Below are positions 19,884-29,932 of a stretch of DNA of 64,000 nt, piece after piece (the first letter of the stretch is position 1; every line of letters starts with the position of its first letter). Source of the stretch: Arsenophonus sp048493715 (GTDB lineage Bacteria > Pseudomonadota > Gammaproteobacteria > Enterobacterales > Enterobacteriaceae). Below the pieces are notes generated by a model. The model worked only from the letters and a program-made list of their open reading frames with translations, had not been told where the DNA came from and did not search any database. The position numbers and the translations under genes are program-made. The DNA is taken from NCBI GenBank assembly GCA_048493715.1, contig JBGDCZ010000006.1:1-64000 (forward strand), written 5' to 3'.

Positions 19884-21155
19884 TTGAATAATTATCAGGT
19901 TATTGGTTATAAAAATTTATTCGGTCTATTAAGAATACAACTAGCTTGCCTAAAATTCTTTTCAACCGTTATATTATTTTTATCACTCACTGGTTTTTCA
20001 TCATCGACAGTAGTAACCAAATCCCCGCTTTCCAATACTTCAGCCACTTTACCAAAAAACCGCTGGAAATTCTTAGTCGTCATCAACCTGCCACCGAAAA
20101 AACTACCGATCTAGTCGATCGTTTTGCCGCCCAAATTTTTGCTGAAACCGATCCACAAGGGATGGCGATCATTTTCATCGATAATGATCAGATCATAACC
20201 CGTTACTATGGTGAAACTGCACCGGGTAGCCGGAAAAAACCAGACCCTAATTCACTGATCCGCATTGCTTCATTAACAAAATTGATGACCAGTAAAGTGA
20301 TGATCAAATTTAGAAGAGGATAAAAAACTACGTATTACCGATCCATTACAAAATTACAGTTACTATGGTAGCCAAATCCCTGTGTATAATAGCAAGCAGC
20401 CCATTCGATTATATCACCTGACCAGTCATACCAGCGGTTTACCGCGAGAACAGCCTGGCGGAAAAATTGGTCGACCAGTATTTGTTTGGACGATCCAATC
20501 AAAACGTTGGACATGACTAAGGAAGGCAAAAATTAAATGTTCACCAGACACCAAAGCCGCTTACTATAATCTCGCTTATGATCTACTCGCTGATGCCTTA
20601 GCAAAAGCGGCAGGTAAATCTTATAAACAGCTGTTTGCCGAGAAAATTACTTTACCAAGCACAATGTATGATACCACCTTTACCCCGACAACTAATCAAT
20701 GTACACGACTAATGGTCGGATATAAACCTAGCCCGTGTATTAGTACCTTAGCTGCCGTAGGTAGTGGCGGAGCCTACTCAATTCCGGCAGATATGCAAAA
20801 GTGGACGCGGCAATTTCTGTCAAGCTATCAGCAATCTAGTAAACAAACGGCTCAACGTGAACAAGCTATCTATTTTGCCCGCGACATGTTTACTGATATT
20901 AAAGGCATGGATGTGGCAGGGCTGGCTGATGGTATTGGTCTTGTTTGGGTCTACATGAATCCACGAGATGGCATGCTCGGCATCTATCAAAAAACTGGCG
21001 GCAGTGGCGGTTTTAATACCTATACTACCATGATCCCACAACGAAACATTGGTATTTTTGCTGTAATCTCACGCAAAAAAGGTAGTAAATTTAGTCGCTT
21101 AACCCAAGGAGTCAATGATTTAACGGCGGCACTTACCATCAATCACAATAATTGA
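19884..21155 (+). pseudogene. ampH: ampH remnant, D-Ala-D-Ala carboxypeptidase/endopeptidase
   Basis: AmpH is a periplasmic class C-type penicillin-binding protein that trims peptidoglycan peptides. A signal-peptide-like stretch (CLKFFSTVILFLSLTGFSSS) lies in one frame. The body starts in another (TTDLVDRFAAQIFAETDPQGMAIIFIDND) with the catalytic motif SLTK (IRIASLTKLM). Frame changes near 20310 and 20520 scatter the middle, including HTSGLPREQPGG. The last part (20664-21155) contains TTFTPTTNQCTRLM and the QKTGGSGGF motif. The order and wording follow E. coli AmpH closely. It is a pseudogene by at least three lesions. Confidence 0.93.
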
Positions 21156-21305
21156 TACTTTTCAACCAACTAGCCAAGACTTTACGGCAAATCTAGTTAA
21201 AAAGCTGCTAAAAAACCCACAATCAGGTTAACCTAAACGACAGGCAATAAATTTTGTTAAGCAACAAACGCATTAATAACATGTGTAACCATGTTATAAA
21301 CTTGA

Positions 21306-22382
21306 TTATTGGCGCCGCATCAACAATAAAATGCTAAATCCAAGAAAGAGTACACTAGGTAAAATTGCCGCTATCAATGGTGGAACACCATAGACTAAAC
21401 TCAAGTTACCAAAACCCTCATTGAGCAGATAAAAAATAAAGCCGCCCGAAATACCGATTAATACTCTTACCCCCATCGCGACACTACGCAGTGGCCCAAA
21501 AATAAATGACAGCGCCATTAACATCATTACAGCGACAGAAAGCGGTGATAAGATTTTTTTCCACATACTTAATTGATAGACAGAAGCTTCTTGTCCACTT
21601 TCCTTAAGGTACTTAACGTATTTGTACAGACCCCTTATGGCTAACGAATCAGGTTCAAGTGACACCACGCCTAATTTTTCTGGATTTAAATTGGTTTTCC
21701 AATCCATCAATAAACGCTGAGAGCCAGTGATTTCTTTTTCGTTTTTGATCAATGACTCATCAACTTGCGATAATTGCCATTGGTGGGTATCAGTATTATA
21801 GTGACCTGAAGCAGCAAAAATGACTGCTTGCAGTTTCTTCTCGGCATCAAATTGGTAGATAGAAATTTCTTTTATTTCATTTTTATCGATCACACGCTGA
21901 ATATGAATAAAATTATTTCCATCTTTAGCCCATAAACCGCGGTCTGTCACCATTAACGATCTGCCGACAATTTTTTCAGCCCGATAGTTACGTGCCCACT
22001 GCTCTGCGGCAGGTGCAACCCATTCACCAATAATCATCGTTAGGATCACTAACGGAATCGCTGTATTCATCACTGACATAGCAACCTGTAGGCGAGAAAA
22101 ACCTGCCGCCTGCATCACGACCAGTTCACTACGTGTGGCTAGTGTTCCCAAGCCTAGTAATGCGCCTAACAGCGCCGCCATTGGAAAAAATATTTCAATA
22201 TCTCTCGGGACGGTTAATAAAGTAAAAATGCCTGCACTCCAGATGGTATAGTCGCCATCACCAACTTTTCTAAGTTGCTCAACAAACTTAATAATTCCCG
22301 ATAACGAAACCAACATAAAAAGTGTCATTAGAATCGAGGAGAGAATAGTACGCCCGATATATTTATCTAATACGCCAAACAT
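21306..22382 (-). CDS. lptG: LptG, lipopolysaccharide export permease
   Basis: LptG pairs with LptF and the ATPase LptB to extract lipopolysaccharide from the inner membrane and push it along the LptA bridge. The 358-residue product has the family length (360 in E. coli). Three N-terminal helices precede a periplasmic beta-jellyroll (GRSLMVTDRGLWAKDGNNFIHIQRV) and three C-terminal helices end at the C-terminus. The start MFGVLDKYIGRTI fits the family. Its ATG overlaps the lptF stop by one base (TGATG), so the two are translationally coupled. The gene is intact and probably essential. Its ATPase partner is not in the window. Confidence 0.98.
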   Translation of the reverse strand: MFGVLDKYIGRTILSSILMTLFMLVSLSGIIKFVEQLRKVGDGDYTIWSAGIFTLLTVPRDIEIFFPMAALLGALLGLGTLATRSELVVMQAAGFSRLQVAMSVMNTAIPLVILTMIIGEWVAPAAEQWARNYRAEKIVGRSLMVTDRGLWAKDGNNFIHIQRVIDKNEIKEISIYQFDAEKKLQAVIFAASGHYNTDTHQWQLSQVDESLIKNEKEITGSQRLLMDWKTNLNPEKLGVVSLEPDSLAIRGLYKYVKYLKESGQEASVYQLSMWKKILSPLSVAVMMLMALSFIFGPLRSVAMGVRVLIGISGGFIFYLLNEGFGNLSLVYGVPPLIAAILPSVLFLGFSILLLMRRQ

Positions 22383-23479
22383 CAGGCTACTCCTCTGTAG
22401 AACTTAGCACATATCCGTCGCAGTGGAACGGTATCCCAAATATTCAATATGATCGCTAATATCAGAAAAGCGGCGTTAACTAACCACATCGTTATCCTGG
22501 GATCAGTTTCACCTTTTTCTGCATTGGAGTGCAATGCACTTTGTAATAAAAAGAAAACCAAATAAAGCAACATGGCGGGTAACATACTTAACACTTGCCC
22601 CTGCCTGGGATTAACTTCACTTAATGGCACGACCAGCAAAGCCATAATCAGAACCGCAACCACCAAGGTTAAGCGCCAGTGAAATTCCGCTTTTGATTCA
22701 ACATCTGTGGCATGCCACAATTGCAACATATCCTTTTGCTCGATCTTATCGCCCGTCACTTTAGTTTCTTTATGATCAATTACCGCCTGATAATCTTTAA
22801 AATCTGTTATCCGAAAATTACGCAATAGCGCTGTACCCTCATAGCGTGTTCCTTTATCCAATACCACGATTTGATTACCATTTTCATCCTCTCGAATACG
22901 ACCACTTTCCGCAATTACCACGGAAGGACGCTGGTTATTGGCTGGTCGCAATTGTGCCATAAAGACGTCAGTAAAATTTTTGCCTTTTACATTACTAATA
23001 TATAGAACAATATTTTGATCTTTAGTCGTTTTAAATTGCCCTTCAACCATACTCGCTAAACCAGGATTAGCTTTAGCATCCGTCAGGGCTTGTTCTTGAT
23101 ATTTAGCCGACCAAGGCAACATCCAAGCCACATTTAATGCTGCAATTAGGGCAGTGAGTAATGCCAGAATTAAAGCCGCAATGACTAATACCTGTTTACC
23201 TAAACCACAGGCATGCATGACAGTAATTTCACTATCGATATAGAGTTTGCTATAGGTCATTAAAAGTCCAAGAAACAGACTTAATGGCAAAATTAATTGC
23301 GCCATTTCAGGGATACCGAGCCCCAAAAGAGGAAAAACTAAATCAGAAGGAATATTTCCCTGAACCGCCAAACTTAATATATTGATTGTTTTTTGACTAA
23401 AAAAAATTAAAATCAGTATAAAAAGTATTGCACCCTGACTTTTCAACGTTTCCCTAACTAAGTATCGAATTATAATCAC
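22382..23479 (-). CDS. lptF: LptF, lipopolysaccharide export permease
   Basis: This is the partner permease of LptG in the LptB2FG transporter. The 365-residue product (366 in E. coli) begins with GTG and reads MIIIRYLVRETLKSQGAILFILILIFF, as in enteric LptF. It has six predicted helices and the periplasmic domain between the third and fourth, with LRNFRITDFKDYQAVI. The C-terminus (LNIWDTVPLRRICAKF) is conserved. It is transcribed leftward and divergently from pepA across a 294-bp AT-rich intergenic region that must hold both promoters. I saw no specific operator there. Confidence 0.98.
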   Translation of the reverse strand: MIIIRYLVRETLKSQGAILFILILIFFSQKTINILSLAVQGNIPSDLVFPLLGLGIPEMAQLILPLSLFLGLLMTYSKLYIDSEITVMHACGLGKQVLVIAALILALLTALIAALNVAWMLPWSAKYQEQALTDAKANPGLASMVEGQFKTTKDQNIVLYISNVKGKNFTDVFMAQLRPANNQRPSVVIAESGRIREDENGNQIVVLDKGTRYEGTALLRNFRITDFKDYQAVIDHKETKVTGDKIEQKDMLQLWHATDVESKAEFHWRLTLVVAVLIMALLVVPLSEVNPRQGQVLSMLPAMLLYLVFFLLQSALHSNAEKGETDPRITMWLVNAAFLILAIILNIWDTVPLRRICAKFYRGVA

Positions 23480-23773
23480 ACTAATTACACCTGTGAAAAC
23501 TTGTTTTTTTGCAGCAAAATAGCTAACTTCGTCGTATAGTTACTAGCTACATACATTATTTTGGTTTCCTTAATGGCTACAATATATCATGATGATAAAA
23601 TGCAGCATTAATTAATTGGATTATCAATCACAAAACGCTTAATCGTTAGCTATTACTATCCGTAAACCATTCGGTTAGTTTAACATAAAGCAGCTATTTC
23701 ATAAGGTAAATTTATACTGTTCGTTAATTTTAGCGATAGTATTGATCTTTGTCTTTAAAATTCAGGAGAATAC

Positions 23774-25282
23774 ATGGAGTTTAGTGTAAAAAGCGGTAGT
23801 CCGGAAAAACAGCGTAGCGCCTGTATTATTGTTGGGGTATTTGAACCTCGCCGCTTATCACCAATAGCCGAACAACTCGATACTATCAGTGACGGCTATA
23901 TCAGTGCCTTACTACGCCGTGGAGAACTGGAAGGTAAAGTTGGCCAAATGCTACTACTTCACCATGTTCCTAATATATTATCTGAACGTATTCTGTTAGT
24001 TGGCTGCGGTAAAGAACGTGAACTCGATGAGTGTCAATATAAACAGATCATCCAAAAAACAATTAATACCTTAAATGAGACCGGCTCAATGGAAGCCGTC
24101 TGTTTTCTCACTGAGTTACATGTAAAAAGTCGTAATAATTATTGGAAAGTGCGCCAAGCAGTGGAAACTGCAAAAGAAACATTGTATGTATTTAACCAAC
24201 TTAAAAGCAATAAGAATGAATTACGGCGTCCATTACGAAAAATCGTCTTTAATGTCCCAACACGTCGTGATTTAGCAAACGGGGAGCGCGCTATTCAACA
24301 TGGCCTTGCCGTCGCTATAGGAATAAAAGCAGCTAAAGATCTGGCTAATATGCCACCTAATATTTGCAATACTGCCTATTTAGCTTCCCAGGCACGTCAG
24401 CTGGCCGATGATTATGAAAATCTTACCACTAAAGTGATCGGCGAAGAACAAATGAAAAATCTGGCCATGAACGCCTATTTAGCTGTTGGCCAAGGCTCAC
24501 AAAACGAATCGCTAATGTCAATAATGGAATATAAAGGAAATAAAGATCCAGCCGCTAAACCCGTGGTGTTAGTTGGCAAAGGATTAACCTTCGACTCTGG
24601 CGGAATTTCAATTAAGCCTGCTGATGGCATGGACGAAATGAAATATGATATGTGTGGAGCCGCCGCTGTTTATGGAGTTACGCGCTTTATTGCCGAACTA
24701 AAGCTACCTATTAACGTCATAGCTGTGTTAGCAGGTTGTGAAAATATGCCGGGTGGCAAAGCGTATCACCCTGGTGATATTCTAACCACCATGTCAGGAC
24801 AAACGGTTGAAGTCCTTAATACCGATGCGGAGGGAAGATTAGTCCTTTGCGACACACTGACTTATATCGAACGTTTTGATCCTGATGTAGTAATTGATGT
24901 TGCAACTTTGACCGGAGCCTGTATTATTGCACTTGGTAATCATTATAATGGATTGATGTCAAATCATAATTCATTAGCACATGATCTACTCAATGCCGCT
25001 AAGCAAGCAGGCGATAAAGCATGGCGTCTACCTCTGGATGAAGAATTCTATGAGCAACTAGAATCAAACTTTGCTGATCTTGCCAATACCGGAGGCCGTG
25101 CCGGTGGCGCAATTACCGCGGGCTGTTTCCTGGAGCGTTTTGCCACTAAATATCACTGGGCACATTTAGATATTGCAGGAACCGCCTGGCGGTCAGGAAA
25201 AGCTAAAGGAGCAACAGGTCGTCCTGTGGCATTACTTGCTCAATTTCTGTTAAATCGAGCTGGCATAACCTGTGACGAATAA
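23774..25282 (+). CDS. pepA: PepA, leucyl aminopeptidase (cytosol aminopeptidase A)
   Basis: PepA is a hexameric two-metal M17 aminopeptidase. In E. coli it also binds DNA as a cofactor for Xer recombination and carAB repression. The 502-residue product (503 in E. coli) has the macro-like N-terminal domain. Its C-terminal catalytic domain carries GKGLTFDSGGISIKPADGMDEMKYDM and NTDAEGRL. Lys269 and Asp274 correspond to E. coli K270 and D275, and the other metal ligands in these motifs are kept. AGGAG precedes the ATG. The gene is intact and is followed by holC and valS in the same order as in E. coli. Confidence 0.98.
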   Translation: MEFSVKSGSPEKQRSACIIVGVFEPRRLSPIAEQLDTISDGYISALLRRGELEGKVGQMLLLHHVPNILSERILLVGCGKERELDECQYKQIIQKTINTLNETGSMEAVCFLTELHVKSRNNYWKVRQAVETAKETLYVFNQLKSNKNELRRPLRKIVFNVPTRRDLANGERAIQHGLAVAIGIKAAKDLANMPPNICNTAYLASQARQLADDYENLTTKVIGEEQMKNLAMNAYLAVGQGSQNESLMSIMEYKGNKDPAAKPVVLVGKGLTFDSGGISIKPADGMDEMKYDMCGAAAVYGVTRFIAELKLPINVIAVLAGCENMPGGKAYHPGDILTTMSGQTVEVLNTDAEGRLVLCDTLTYIERFDPDVVIDVATLTGACIIALGNHYNGLMSNHNSLAHDLLNAAKQAGDKAWRLPLDEEFYEQLESNFADLANTGGRAGGAITAGCFLERFATKYHWAHLDIAGTAWRSGKAKGATGRPVALLAQFLLNRAGITCDE

Positions 25283-25312
25283 TTGCACTAGTGAATTTAT
25301 AATAATTACGCC

Positions 25313-25340
25313 AAAGGGTATGCTAAGCAATGCCCTTTTT
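25313..25340 (+). terminator. Rho-independent terminator after pepA
   Basis: AAAGGGTAT pairs with ATGCCCTTT (one G-U pair) around an 8-base loop, followed by TTCC. It lies 31 bases past the pepA stop and just before holC. The T run is short, so termination may be partial. Confidence 0.5.
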
Positions 25341-25356
25341 CCATAACAGTAATGTG

Positions 25357-25815
25357 ATGAAAAAAGCAACTTTCTATTTAATAGAGCAGCTATCTTCACC
25401 AACAGAACATGCAAATCATGAATGGTTAGCCTGCCAGCTTGCAGCAGAAAACTGGCGATTGGGCAAACGCGTTCTAATTGCCTGTGAGAATCAAATACAA
25501 GCCGAAAAATTGGATGAAATGCTTTGGCAAAGAGAACCCCATCAATTTGTGCCGCACAATTTAGCTGGCGAAGGTCCTCGCTATGGTGCACCAGTTGAAC
25601 TTTGTTGGCCAACAAAACGTGGTAGTTCAACAAGAGATATACTTATAAATCTACATCTACAATCGTCTTTTGCAGACTTTGCCACAGCATTCCATGAAGT
25701 GATAGACTTTGTATCTATTGATGAACAATTAAAACAGTTGGCACGTGAACGATACAAAACCTATCGTAGTATGGGTTTTAATTTGATCATGGCAGCACCA
25801 CCAACAACTAAATAA
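25357..25815 (+). CDS. holC: HolC, DNA polymerase III chi subunit
   Basis: Chi connects the clamp-loader psi subunit to single-strand binding protein on the lagging strand. The product from ATG 25357 has 152 residues (147 in E. coli). It carries the family motifs GKRVLIACENQIQAEKLDEMLW, FVPHNLAGEGPRYGAPVELCWP and SSTRDILINL. Two other ATGs lie just upstream (25330 and 25352), but homology begins at MKKATFYLI. No strong ribosome site is visible before that start. It is separated from valS by 14 bp, probably in one transcription unit. Confidence 0.96.
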   Translation: MKKATFYLIEQLSSPTEHANHEWLACQLAAENWRLGKRVLIACENQIQAEKLDEMLWQREPHQFVPHNLAGEGPRYGAPVELCWPTKRGSSTRDILINLHLQSSFADFATAFHEVIDFVSIDEQLKQLARERYKTYRSMGFNLIMAAPPTTK

Positions 25816-25829
25816 AATAACGAAGCAAG

Positions 25830-28727
25830 ATGGAAAAGAAACCCGCAAATCAAACTCAGTCTGAGCCATCGCTCGACAAAACTTATCAGCCAGCTGCAAT
25901 TGAACAACCTTTATATGCACACTGGGAAAAAAATGACTACTTTAAACCACACGGTGATAATAGCCAAGAAAGTTTTTGTATTGTGATCCCGCCCCCGAAT
26001 GTCACAGGTAACCTGCATATGGGGCATGCTTTTCAGCAAACGATCATGGATACCTTAATTCGATACCAGCGCATGCAAGGGAAAAACACACTATGGCAAA
26101 GTGGCACGGATCATGCGGGTATCGCCACTCAAATGGTTGTGGAACGCAAAATTGCCACTGAAGAGAATAAAACACGGCATGACTATGGCAGAGAAAAGTT
26201 TATTGAAAAAATTTGGCAATGGAAAGCGGAGTCAGGCGGTAACATTTCTCAGCAAATGCGCCGTTTGGGTTATTCCGTTGATTGGCAACGCGAACGCTTT
26301 ACCATGGATGAAGGCTTGTCTAAAGCAGTAAAAGAAGCATTTATTCGTCTCTATCAAGATGATCTTATCTATCGCGGGAAACGATTAGTCAACTGGGATC
26401 TTAACCTGCATACCACTATTTCCGATTTAGAAGTTGAAAACCGCGAAGTTAACGGTTTTATGTGGTATCTTCGTTATCCTCTTGCTGAAGGGGTAAAAAC
26501 TGCAGCTGGCCAAGATTATCTAGTTGTGGCTACTACTCGACCAGAAACCATGCTCGGCGATACGGGTGTTGCTGTTAATCCAGCAGATCCTCGCTATAAG
26601 GATTTAATTGGCAAACAAATTTTACTACCTTTAGTTAATCGTCGTATTCCTATCGTCGGTGATGAACATGCCGATATGGAAAAAGGCACAGGGTGTGTGA
26701 AGATCACACCAGCGCACGATTTTAACGACTATGAAGTGGGCAAACGTCACCAGCTGCCAATGATCAATATTTTTGATTTCAATGGCCATATCCGCCAACA
26801 AGCTGAAGTATTTGACAGTACGGGTAAACATAGTAAGATTTATCCAACCACCATCCCAACTGCCTACCAAGGAATAGAACGTTTTGCTGCCCGTAAAGCG
26901 ATTGTCAGCGAATTAGAACGATTGGAATTATTAGTCACAGTAAAATCACACCAACTTACCATTCCCTATGGTGATCGTGGTGGCGTTGTTATTGAACCGA
27001 TGCTGGCTGATCAATGGTATGTTCGTACCCTACCTTTAGCAGAACAAGCTATCACGGCAGTAAAAGAAGGCCGCATTCAATTTGTTCCTAAACAATATGA
27101 GAACATGTATTTTTCCTGGATGCAGGATATCCAAGATTGGTGTATTTCACGCCAACTATGGTGGGGACATAGGATCCCGGCTTGGTATGATGAAAAGGGT
27201 AACGTCTATGTCGGCCATGACGAAGATGAAATTCGTCGAGACAACAATCTCAGTGCTGATATTAGCCTACAGCAAGACGAGGATGTATTAGATACCTGGT
27301 TCTCTTCTGGTCTGTGGACCTTTTCAACATTAGGCTGGCCAGAAAATAGCGAAGCGTTAAAAACTTTCCATCCAACGGATGTTTTGGTAAGTGGCTTTGA
27401 TATTATCTTTTTCTGGATAGCCCGCATGATCATGCTGACTATGTATTTCATCAAAGATGAAAATGGCCAAGGGCAAATTCCTTTTAAAACAGTCTATATG
27501 ACAGGCCTGATCCGGGATGAAGAAGGGCAAAAGATGTCAAAATCCAAAGGCAATGTCATAGATCCGCTCGATATGATCGATGGTATCTCGCTGGAAGATT
27601 TACTGGCAAAGCGTACCGGCAATATGATGCAACCTCAATTAGCGGAAAAAATTGCTAAACGTACCCGCAAAGAATATCCGCAAGGAATTGAAGCGCATGG
27701 TACAGATGCGCTACGCTTCACGTTAGTGGCATTGGCCTCGACCGGACGAGACATCAATTGGGATATGAAACGCCTGACCGGTTATCGCAATTTTTGTAAT
27801 AAACTTTGGAATGCCAGTCGTTATGTGCTGATGAATACTGAAGGACAAGATTGTGGTCAGCATGGTGGGGAAATGGCTTTTTCGCTGGCTGATCGTTGGA
27901 TCATGGCGGAATTTAACCAAATAGTAAAACTGTACCGTGAAGCGCTAGATAGTTATCGCTTTGATATTGCAGCTAATATTTTATATGAATTTACTTGGAA
28001 TCAATTTTGCGATTGGTACCTAGAACTGTCTAAACCCGCTATTCATAAAGGAAACGATACAGAGATTCGTGCCACACGTTATACCTTGATTGAAATATTA
28101 GAAAGCTTATTACGGCTGGCACATCCTATTATTCCATTTATTACCGAAACCATTTGGCAACGCGTAAAAGTGGTTAAGGGCATTCAACAAGATACTATCA
28201 TGTTACAGCCTATTCCAATCTTTGAACCTAGCAAGATTGATGAAGAAGCACACTACGATTTGGAATGGATCAAAGAAATCATCATTGCCATACGTAACAT
28301 TCGGGCAGAGATGAATATCTCACCAGGCAAGCCATTAGATGTGCTACTAAAGGGAGCTAATAATGCCACAAAACGGCGGGTTACAGAAAATCAGAATTTT
28401 ATTCAAGCGATGGCTCGGCTTAACTCTATTACTCTGTTGGATGAACAACAACCAATACCACCTTCTGTCACTAAACTGATCGATGGCGCTGAAGTGTTGA
28501 TCCCAATGGCAGATTTAGTCGATAAAGACACCGAATTAGTACGTCTGGATAAAGAACTCGATAAATTGAATAAAGAAATTTCAGCTATTGAAAGTAAATT
28601 AGCTAATGATAGCTTTATCAGCCGAGCCCCTGCCGCAGTCGTCGAAAAAGAGCGTGAACGTCTGGCGGTACATTTAGCCGCAAAACAAAAACTGACTAAT
28701 CAAAAAGCCACGATTAGCTCTCTTTGA
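25830..28727 (+). CDS. valS: ValS, valyl-tRNA synthetase
   Basis: ValS charges tRNA-Val and proofreads mischarged threonine. The 965-residue class I synthetase (951 in E. coli) has PPNVTGNLHMGHAF with the HIGH-type signature HMGH at residues 63-66. The CP1 editing domain has TTRPETMLGDTGVAVNP, and the KMSKS loop GQKMSKSKGNVIDP is at about 568. An anticodon-binding domain and a C-terminal coiled coil (DKELDKLNKEISAIESKL) follow. The N-terminus is slightly longer than in E. coli. The gene is complete, with no sign of damage. Confidence 0.99.
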   Translation: MEKKPANQTQSEPSLDKTYQPAAIEQPLYAHWEKNDYFKPHGDNSQESFCIVIPPPNVTGNLHMGHAFQQTIMDTLIRYQRMQGKNTLWQSGTDHAGIATQMVVERKIATEENKTRHDYGREKFIEKIWQWKAESGGNISQQMRRLGYSVDWQRERFTMDEGLSKAVKEAFIRLYQDDLIYRGKRLVNWDLNLHTTISDLEVENREVNGFMWYLRYPLAEGVKTAAGQDYLVVATTRPETMLGDTGVAVNPADPRYKDLIGKQILLPLVNRRIPIVGDEHADMEKGTGCVKITPAHDFNDYEVGKRHQLPMINIFDFNGHIRQQAEVFDSTGKHSKIYPTTIPTAYQGIERFAARKAIVSELERLELLVTVKSHQLTIPYGDRGGVVIEPMLADQWYVRTLPLAEQAITAVKEGRIQFVPKQYENMYFSWMQDIQDWCISRQLWWGHRIPAWYDEKGNVYVGHDEDEIRRDNNLSADISLQQDEDVLDTWFSSGLWTFSTLGWPENSEALKTFHPTDVLVSGFDIIFFWIARMIMLTMYFIKDENGQGQIPFKTVYMTGLIRDEEGQKMSKSKGNVIDPLDMIDGISLEDLLAKRTGNMMQPQLAEKIAKRTRKEYPQGIEAHGTDALRFTLVALASTGRDINWDMKRLTGYRNFCNKLWNASRYVLMNTEGQDCGQHGGEMAFSLADRWIMAEFNQIVKLYREALDSYRFDIAANILYEFTWNQFCDWYLELSKPAIHKGNDTEIRATRYTLIEILESLLRLAHPIIPFITETIWQRVKVVKGIQQDTIMLQPIPIFEPSKIDEEAHYDLEWIKEIIIAIRNIRAEMNISPGKPLDVLLKGANNATKRRVTENQNFIQAMARLNSITLLDEQQPIPPSVTKLIDGAEVLIPMADLVDKDTELVRLDKELDKLNKEISAIESKLANDSFISRAPAAVVEKERERLAVHLAAKQKLTNQKATISSL

Positions 28728-28733
28728 TAAGAT

Positions 28734-28760
28734 AACACTGCCACATAATGTAGCAGTGTT
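28734..28760 (+). terminator. Terminator after valS
   Basis: AACACTGC and GCAGTGTT form a perfect 8-bp stem around an 11-base loop, with GTTTAGT following, six bases after the valS stop. valS and rraB converge here. Confidence 0.7.
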
Positions 28761-28838
28761 GTTTAGTCATTGCTCTAAGCTTAATATTTATTATCAGATA
28801 GTATTTAACCAATGTTGTTTCCATTGTAACCGTTCATT

Positions 28839-29423
28839 CTAGTGTAATGCCTTTGGTTCAACTTTCTTTTCTTCCACATCATCATGATTAGGATCTTCAA
28901 AGAAAGTACCCCAACCATCATAGTTAATGCCAATTTTTTCAGTCAACATCATTAATTGTACGACTTGTTTATCAATTAATTCTGCATTAAGGGCACTATC
29001 TCTATAAACATCACAACACATCAATACCGTACCATCTTCAATTTCCAATTCTTCGGCATCATGCACTTCATAACCCAATTTGAAAGCAACCATCGCCGCT
29101 TTTTCCAATAATTTAAAGTCTTTTGCTGAAAAGTGATGTTCTATTTCATATAGAGCATCAGGATCACTGCCATCTTCCAATAACTCTTCAATAATTGCGC
29201 GCGTTTCTGCTCTCTGTTCAGCTAAGGCTTGTTTATCTAACAACAAATTTTCCGGTGAAATTTGCTGCTCTGATAATGCTTTTTTAAACGAATTCAACTC
29301 TTCAGCTGAAAGATAATGCTCTATTTCATAAAACATATTAGGCTCATTACTATCGGTCACTACATTTTCAATATCCAAATGGGTTTCTTTCTGCTGCTCT
29401 CCTAATACTTTTTTATTAACCAT
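28839..29423 (-). CDS. rraB: RraB, RNase E inhibitor, with duplicated N-terminal segment
   Basis: RraB binds RNase E and modulates mRNA decay. The last 130 or so residues match E. coli RraB: EQRAETRAIIEELLEDGSDPDALYEIEHHFSAKD, then AFKLGYEVHDAEELEIEDG and INYDGWGTFFEDPNHDD. The protein has 194 residues against 138 in E. coli. The extra N-terminal part (residues 6-50) is a diverged copy of residues 66-110 at an exact 60-residue offset, with about 18 of 45 positions identical. The frame is open, starting at ATG 29423 with a GAGGAAG site. Whether the extra copy binds RNase E is unknown. Confidence 0.94.
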   Translation of the reverse strand: MVNKKVLGEQQKETHLDIENVVTDSNEPNMFYEIEHYLSAEELNSFKKALSEQQISPENLLLDKQALAEQRAETRAIIEELLEDGSDPDALYEIEHHFSAKDFKLLEKAAMVAFKLGYEVHDAEELEIEDGTVLMCCDVYRDSALNAELIDKQVVQLMMLTEKIGINYDGWGTFFEDPNHDDVEEKKVEPKALH

Positions 29424-29864
29424 GTCGAGCTTCCTCAGTATTAATATGATAATAACTTTTGCATTCTCCCATAGCCAACGAAGGAGAGCTACTATTACAA
29501 CAAAGAAATTTATGTTTAGCTTGATTTCGATTTTTTATGATCATGGTTTGAATATAAATTCAATATCAAAAAATATGAAGAATAAAAGTATCCTGTTTGA
29601 AAAAAATGACTAGGTCAGATTATTTGTTTTAACATCAATAGTAATTGATTAATTAATAAAATTAATTATTTATTGGCATATAACAAATAACCTAGCACTT
29701 AAGCTAATTACTAACGGTTAATATGGTATTAATTCTACTAAAATACGCTTCCATCCTATTTTTAACAAAAACTATTTTGCTTAAGCTGCTATAAAAATTT
29801 TTTTAACTGAATGCAATCCATTTAGTTTTTAATAAATTTTTATCGATTATTTTTAGCTAATAAC
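29424..29864. other. AT-rich intergenic region between rraB and the pyr operon
   Basis: About 440 bases with scattered stops in all frames and long A/T runs. It must contain the divergent rraB promoter. I see no gene remnant or repeat that I can name. Confidence 0.5.
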
Positions 29865-29891
29865 TTGCTATACTGATAGAGTGGTGTATAA
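29865..29891 (+). promoter_or_regulatory. Probable pyrBI promoter
   Basis: TTGCTA and a perfect TATAAT (29886-29891) are 15 bp apart. The TATAAT ends about 42 bases before the leader-peptide ATG and 125 bases before the attenuator hairpin. In enteric bacteria pyrBI is controlled from a promoter in this position by UTP-sensitive attenuation. Confidence 0.5.
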
Positions 29892-29932
29892 TGCGACAAA
29901 ATTTTGCGATAATAGAAGAAAATGCTTGCTCA

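Noticed and set aside
29891..29932. ATG at 29891 as the start of the pyr leader peptide
   Set aside because: It overlaps the last base of the probable TATAAT box and would lie upstream of the transcription start. The ATG at 29933 fits better.
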